From assembly GCA_030583885.1 (NCBI GenBank), contig CP129480.1, positions 3,102,714 through 3,166,713 on the forward strand: a DNA stretch of 64,000 nt, read 5' to 3'. Positions 59,778 through 64,000 of this stretch are shown here, one piece after another (the first letter of the stretch is position 1; each line of letters starts with the position of its first letter). This stretch comes from Anaerolineales bacterium (GTDB lineage: Bacteria; Chloroflexota; Anaerolineae; Anaerolineales; Villigracilaceae). A program made the position numbers and the translations under genes. The notes below the pieces were generated by a model. The model did no database searches. It had not been told where the DNA came from and saw only the letters and a list, made by a program, of their open reading frames with translations.

Positions 59778-61000
59778 CATCGTGTGTAGTGAGTTTCGAT
59801 GGTCTTTAGCGCATTGATAATCCCGTTTTCATGGATGATCTTTTCTCTGAGAGCAGTTGCCCAGTTCCGTAGAGACAGATCATGAACCCCAAGATCAATC
59901 GTGTTTCGTAAACGCTCGATGGACATCCTTTTAAACGGAATGGGATGAGGTCCAACGCCTAATTCTGCACTCAGTTTTCCCCAATAAAACTGATCGAACA
60001 CAAATGGAATCACACAAGAGGGCACGCCTGAGCGGAGTGCATAGGCGGTCGTGCCAGAACCACCATGATGAAAGATCATGGACATGTGTGGAAATAACCA
60101 ACTATATGGGGCATATTCGATCTTAAATACATTCTCTGGCAGGGATATGTTCCCCAGCCCTCCCCAGCCCGAGTGGAGAATGCCGCGTTGTCCACTTCGC
60201 TTCAAGGCTTCCAAAATAATCTCCGTAGTACGGCGCGGATTCTTGATCGGCATACTTCCAAATCCAATAAATACAGGCGGCTTGCCGGCATTCAGGAAAT
60301 CCAGCAGGTCATTGGGAGGCTCCCAGTGTTTCTCTTCAGCGAACCAATAGCCAGTAATGTGAATATGCTCATTCCAATCGGCAGGACGCGGTACGACGTG
60401 TTCACTGAATCCATTCAGAATTGGGATTTTCTGAGTTCCCAGTTGTTCAAAATATCCTTTGAGAGGGAGAGGTGGAAGTTTAAGAGTTTGTGTGCGCCAT
60501 TCATTGATCACCGAACGAAATATCTGCCACAAAACCCTCTCCCCCACAGAATAGGTCATTCGGTTGTATCCGGGCAGAGGCAGGGGTGGAAAACCCATTA
60601 ACGGCATGGTATTTGTTCGAGCCAACGGAATGACAGACGCCAGCATCATCGGCAGGTTGTATTTTTCTGCCAGATCAAATCCATACAAACCGCCGGGCAG
60701 TTGATTGATGATGAGGTCTGTTTCACCCAAATGCGGATCAGATAGGCTTCGTGCATATCCTTTTGCGAGGCCGGTGAAAGAACGCACCAGCCCCAACATA
60801 TTTGCCCCGCCATCTGCCACCACTGCCTGTGCATCTCCAGGGATGGGTTGAAAATCCAAACCCAGTTCAGCAATTAAGGAAGCAAAACTCTCAAATGTAA
60901 TAAAGCGGACTTGATGCCCTGCGGATTTCAACCCGCTGCCAAGTATGGCATAAGGCTGAATGTCACCACGGGAACCTAGGGCAAGAATGGAGATATGCAT
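59777..61000 (-). CDS. MGT-family glycosyltransferase
   Basis: This 407-residue GT1-type enzyme starts MHISILALGSRGDIQPY and has the donor-sugar site HHGGSGTTAYALRSGVP near the C terminus. The family glycosylates macrolides, sterols or lipids with UDP or dTDP sugars; the acceptor is unknown. It lies just downstream of a kinase and a serine hydrolase. The ATG at 61000 is used because upstream in-frame residues lie within the preceding gene. Confidence 0.85.
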   Translation of the reverse strand: MHISILALGSRGDIQPYAILGSGLKSAGHQVRFITFESFASLIAELGLDFQPIPGDAQAVVADGGANMLGLVRSFTGLAKGYARSLSDPHLGETDLIINQLPGGLYGFDLAEKYNLPMMLASVIPLARTNTMPLMGFPPLPLPGYNRMTYSVGERVLWQIFRSVINEWRTQTLKLPPLPLKGYFEQLGTQKIPILNGFSEHVVPRPADWNEHIHITGYWFAEEKHWEPPNDLLDFLNAGKPPVFIGFGSMPIKNPRRTTEIILEALKRSGQRGILHSGWGGLGNISLPENVFKIEYAPYSWLFPHMSMIFHHGGSGTTAYALRSGVPSCVIPFVFDQFYWGKLSAELGVGPHPIPFKRMSIERLRNTIDLGVHDLSLRNWATALREKIIHENGIINALKTIETHYTR

Positions 61001-61010
61001 GGCAACTAGA

Positions 61011-62099
61011 TCATACCTTCCATAGTGCCTGGCAATCCAGATCATCACAAGCCGTCAATGATCTTTGTAACATGGGCAGCCAGACGTGCGTCCAGCGTTC
61101 ATTGATTCCTCCACGACAGTATTCTGTGGCAATATAGACACCCATTACAACGCACAAACGGTAATCATCCAACAGTCGCTCCCATGTGTAGTTGGAAACC
61201 CCGTTTTGGATAAGCGTTTCATGATACCGCCTGAGAATTGGCATTTCATATTGCCTGCGCAATTCCACATCCCAATCCAGCACGATGGCATAGGCGAGAT
61301 CATAGACTCCCAGCCAGGTGGTCAGGCTCCAATTGAAGGGCTGGCGGTCAATGATATAAAGCGGACGATCACCATCTCGCGGCACAAGCACATTCGATGA
61401 ACCAACATCGCCGTGGATAAAGGTAAAACCATTCAAGTCTCTGGATCGTTCGATCAATACCAATGGATGTTTGGCGTATAGTTCGTGCAGAAGATCCGCC
61501 CAATGCGGTTTTAGTTCCGCAGAAAAATGTTCAAGGATGTGCCCCGCGCCCGGTTCAGCGATCTCAACAAAGTTTCGGATGTGCTGCGCATCATGCCCAC
61601 TCGTGCCTGCCACTTCCAACCGAGCCTTTCCCCACCAACGGGCATGCAGGATCGCCAATCCCTCGGCAAGCGCCAGACCATATTCGAGTGTCGGTTTTTT
61701 GTCGTAGGCTTCAATGTGCGTTTCAGAAACATCCTCCAACAAAAGGTGATAACGATTGAGCTCCTGTGAATACGCAGCGCCATAACAGCGCAACATGGGA
61801 GCATTCTTCACATCCACATAATCTCGGGTATAGTAGGCGACTTCCGAGTCGCTAAAGAACTCACCGTCCCCCAAATCGGTATCCACCATTTTGAGGAAGA
61901 GATGTCCCGGCAATGCCCCTTGTGCGTCTTCGGTATACGTCACTTTCAGGTTCGCGCTTGTGGACCAGTTGCCCTGACCTGTGCCGAATTCGAATGATTG
62001 CACCGCACCTTGGGTTAATGCTCTGCTTTGGGTGAGGACGGAGGTCAGCCACTCGGTGGTGATCTGGTCGAGGTTGGTGATGACGTTTGTATTTTTCAT
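61011..62099 (-). CDS. aminoglycoside-phosphotransferase-like kinase
   Basis: The 362-residue protein has the APH/ecdysteroid-kinase fold: FIHGDVGSSNVLV as the catalytic loop and IIDRQPFNW as the DxD-like Mg site. It probably phosphorylates a small molecule or lipid, and its substrate cannot be named. The start overlaps the stop of the serine hydrolase (ATGA, 62096-62099), and the kinase, hydrolase and glycosyltransferase probably form one operon. Confidence 0.8.
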   Translation of the reverse strand: MKNTNVITNLDQITTEWLTSVLTQSRALTQGAVQSFEFGTGQGNWSTSANLKVTYTEDAQGALPGHLFLKMVDTDLGDGEFFSDSEVAYYTRDYVDVKNAPMLRCYGAAYSQELNRYHLLLEDVSETHIEAYDKKPTLEYGLALAEGLAILHARWWGKARLEVAGTSGHDAQHIRNFVEIAEPGAGHILEHFSAELKPHWADLLHELYAKHPLVLIERSRDLNGFTFIHGDVGSSNVLVPRDGDRPLYIIDRQPFNWSLTTWLGVYDLAYAIVLDWDVELRRQYEMPILRRYHETLIQNGVSNYTWERLLDDYRLCVVMGVYIATEYCRGGINERWTHVWLPMLQRSLTACDDLDCQALWKV

Positions 62100-63628
62100 T
62101 TTGGCTGGGTCCTCACAAGCATCCATACACTCACTATGACCCAGGCACCAGAAAGCAGGGTAACAAGGATGGTAAGAGTGCCAAGATCTGGCGCCCTGTT
62201 AAGTAACGCCATGATGCTGGTGTTGTTCTCGGGTAACAATTTTAAATGTATAAAAGCTAACAAGCCCAAGTTGATCAGTAGGCTGATCAACTTTCCCCAA
62301 GCATTGTTTTTGGACATTGGACGTTTCCACTGACGGAGATACCACACCAACCCACCCAGTAGAAGTAGCGTCAATCCGCTGAAAATCGGACGGGAATAAC
62401 GGACGACGAAATCTTCGCTGGGGGCGAAGTAGTAAGCATCAGCGCCGTGCGCTATCAGGGTCACATCCCATGCAAAATCCCGATAGACCGATGCGATGGT
62501 AGGGTCATTGGTATTCATCAATAATACAACGCCGTAATCCAACCCGGGAAGCAGGAGCGCAACAGATTTGTAACCCTTCCAGTCGCCCTCATGCCAAAGG
62601 ACTTGCTGATCGTCCGAAGGGGTGATGTTTGTTCCAAGGGTTTGCAGGAAGTCGGAGTCGAACGCAGCCGGGGAATGGAACCAGCCCATAGCGTAGCTAT
62701 AGCCGGGTCCGATCTCTGCACCGGGAGTATGGAGCTGCTTTATCCCTTCGGGAGAGAGCAGGATGGCTGATTCTTCATCCAAGTGAGCGATCAAATAGCG
62801 GCTCATATCTTCCGCGCTTGACCATAACCCGAACGCCGGCAAGGTAGCTGTTGTGTAAAGCATGTTTTGGTCAAGTGCCATCGGAACCCCGAAGATGGGG
62901 TAATAGCCACGGGATGCATTCCCTGACCGGGCGCTTTCCAATGAGGTGTATGAATGGGTCATGCCCAGCGGAGTGAAAATATTTTCCTCAATATAGGCTT
63001 CGTATCTTTGTCCCGCCACTTCCTGGATCAATAAACCAAGCAGGCTGTAATTGATATTGGAATATCCCCAGTCTTCGCCTGGTTTGAAGTTGAGTTCGAT
63101 ACGAGACAAATCCCGCACCCCGGTTTCCAACCCATCCGGAGTATTCGGGCGCAGGTTCATCTCGTTGCCTTGATATTCGTTGAAGCCGCTGGTCTGATAC
63201 GCCAAATGCGCCACTGTGATCTCCGATTCGCCTTCGCCTTTTACATCAAACCAGGGCAGGTATTTTTGCACCGGGTCATCTAGGTTAATCTTCCCATCTT
63301 CGACCAGTTGCATGATGCCGAGCGCAGTGAATGACTTGCTGACCGATGCCAGCAGGAAGGGCGTATCAGGCGTAACCGGGTCGCCATCGGGGTTTGCAAC
63401 CCCGTATCCATTTAGGTATTCAACCTCCCCATTGCGGACGATGGCAATAGCCAACCCGGGGATCTTATAGGTTTCCATTTGCGTTATCAGAAACGTATCA
63501 AGACGGCTTGCGTAGTCAACCTGTTGGAAGTTTGACGCAGAAACCAAATTGTACGAAGCAAATGAAGCAAAAATCAAACCCACTGCGACAAGACAACTGA
63601 TTGCATTATGAATGTACCGATAAACCAT
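62096..63628 (-). CDS. class C beta-lactamase-like serine hydrolase with membrane tail
   Basis: This 510-residue exported protein has a signal peptide, the SxxK motif SVSK at 95-98, a YSN motif (GYSNINYSLLG), and a C-terminal region with three helices (about 415-505). The class C fold includes esterases, D-aminopeptidases and penicillin-binding proteins. The tail makes a true beta-lactamase unlikely; a membrane esterase or peptidase is more likely. Confidence 0.88.
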   Translation of the reverse strand: MVYRYIHNAISCLVAVGLIFASFASYNLVSASNFQQVDYASRLDTFLITQMETYKIPGLAIAIVRNGEVEYLNGYGVANPDGDPVTPDTPFLLASVSKSFTALGIMQLVEDGKINLDDPVQKYLPWFDVKGEGESEITVAHLAYQTSGFNEYQGNEMNLRPNTPDGLETGVRDLSRIELNFKPGEDWGYSNINYSLLGLLIQEVAGQRYEAYIEENIFTPLGMTHSYTSLESARSGNASRGYYPIFGVPMALDQNMLYTTATLPAFGLWSSAEDMSRYLIAHLDEESAILLSPEGIKQLHTPGAEIGPGYSYAMGWFHSPAAFDSDFLQTLGTNITPSDDQQVLWHEGDWKGYKSVALLLPGLDYGVVLLMNTNDPTIASVYRDFAWDVTLIAHGADAYYFAPSEDFVVRYSRPIFSGLTLLLLGGLVWYLRQWKRPMSKNNAWGKLISLLINLGLLAFIHLKLLPENNTSIMALLNRAPDLGTLTILVTLLSGAWVIVSVWMLVRTQPK

Positions 63629-63738
63629 ATCTTTCTCCTCTCAGCTCGCCAAATAATAAACAATTAATTTTACACAAAATAATGAAAATTTATCCTTAAA
63701 ACCAAGATGATTTTTTGGGATCAAGATTCTTTTCCATA

Positions 63739-64000
63739 TTATGGACTTGTGAAACTTAGCTGTTGTTCAAAAATAATGGGCATGGTTATTTTTATGGTGG
63801 GCTCTGAAATCCGGTCAGGGATGATGAGCAACATGTCGGGATCCAGCAGGTCATTGTTGGTTAAATCGGCATCGGTGGTGATCTCATTCTCACTTATCTC
63901 AAAACGGCTGGCGATGGCAAAAAGCATATCCCGGCCTTGGGTGTAATACAAACAAACACTGTATCTTGCGTTGGAACACAAGTTGCCGCAACTGAAGGAG
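63739..64000 (-). CDS. LysM-domain protein, C-terminal part (cut by window edge)
   Basis: The frame is open to the right edge. It contains a LysM-like unit (YYTQGRDMLFAIASRF ... LLIIPD) preceded by cysteines (FSCGNLCSNARYSVCL). LysM domains bind peptidoglycan or chitin-like glycans. Its start is outside the window. Region 63629-63738 shows no further gene. Confidence 0.65.
   Translation of the reverse strand, partial: SFSCGNLCSNARYSVCLYYTQGRDMLFAIASRFEISENEITTDADLTNNDLLDPDMLLIIPDRISEPTIKITMPIIFEQQLSFTSP

Noticed and set aside
61011..62099. Aminoglycoside resistance kinase
   Set aside because: The APH fold is broad and the closest motifs are of the ecdysteroid/choline-kinase-like kind. No mobile element or resistance neighbour is seen.
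62096..63628. Acquired beta-lactamase resistance gene
   Set aside because: The protein has a three-helix membrane tail and lies with a kinase and glycosyltransferase. Class C fold proteins of this form are mostly esterases or peptidases.
1..64000. tRNA or rRNA genes
   Set aside because: Intergenic regions were read for cloverleaf or rRNA-like blocks, and none was found.

Overview
The window looks like a chromosomal segment of an uncultured or little-studied Anaerolineae-type bacterium (Chloroflexota). The reasons are the moderate GC content, the pair of very long MalT/LuxR-type ATPase regulators next to small membrane proteins, lipoproteins with plain LSAC-type lipoboxes, and the general gene style. 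The assignment is an inference; no rRNA or tRNA gene was seen to confirm it.

Region 1 (1-28863) is a copper, thiol-redox and iron/sulfur envelope island. It holds two copper P-type ATPases, a CsoR-like repressor, free HMA chaperone-like proteins, several YHS-domain miniproteins, cupredoxin and multicopper-oxidase lipoproteins, YtkA-like proteins, a membrane polyferredoxin, TlpA/DsbA/CcdA/rhodanese thiol-redox proteins, an Lgt lipoprotein maturase, a YncE-like beta-propeller, a Rieske protein, an L,D-transpeptidase, an FTR1 iron permease (cut by the left edge) and a NarL-type two-component system. The most striking point is regulatory. At least nine promoters across 22 kb share an 18-bp palindrome (ATARGC-N6-GCYTAT) at one fixed distance from a TANNNT -10 box, with a GCKCT element at one fixed position between them and no recognisable -35. 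Two further copies deviate in spacing. This looks like one activator-driven regulon covering almost the whole island.

Region 2 (28943-41932) looks like an integrative or plasmid-like element. It has two tandem large serine recombinases, an excisionase-like HTH protein, a nested palindrome, ParA, a protein with two RHH-like repeats, and a replication initiator with a DnaA domain I-like N terminus. The initiator gene carries six 15-bp iterons followed at once by an AT-rich stretch, so the replication origin probably lies inside the gene, as in phage lambda O. Downstream come a TadC-like membrane protein and a LytR-CpsA-Psr protein.

Region 3 (42107-55858) is a duplicated sensory module: two 2.7-kb MalT-like LuxR regulators with probable leaderless mRNAs. 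Each is followed by a paralogous fusion gene with a retained internal ribosome-binding site, and then by small membrane proteins, an AT-rich and probably acquired GNAT acetyltransferase, a quinone-oxidoreductase-like MDR enzyme and a DUF333 lipoprotein.

Region 4 (56073-59716) is a Flp pilin/TadE/TadG-type operon with two large secreted or anchored proteins. It probably belongs with the TadC gene of region 2, with region 3 lying between them.

Region 5 (59777-64000, minus strand) encodes an MGT-type glycosyltransferase, an aminoglycoside-phosphotransferase-like kinase, a class C beta-lactamase-like serine hydrolase with a membrane tail, and a LysM protein cut by the right edge.
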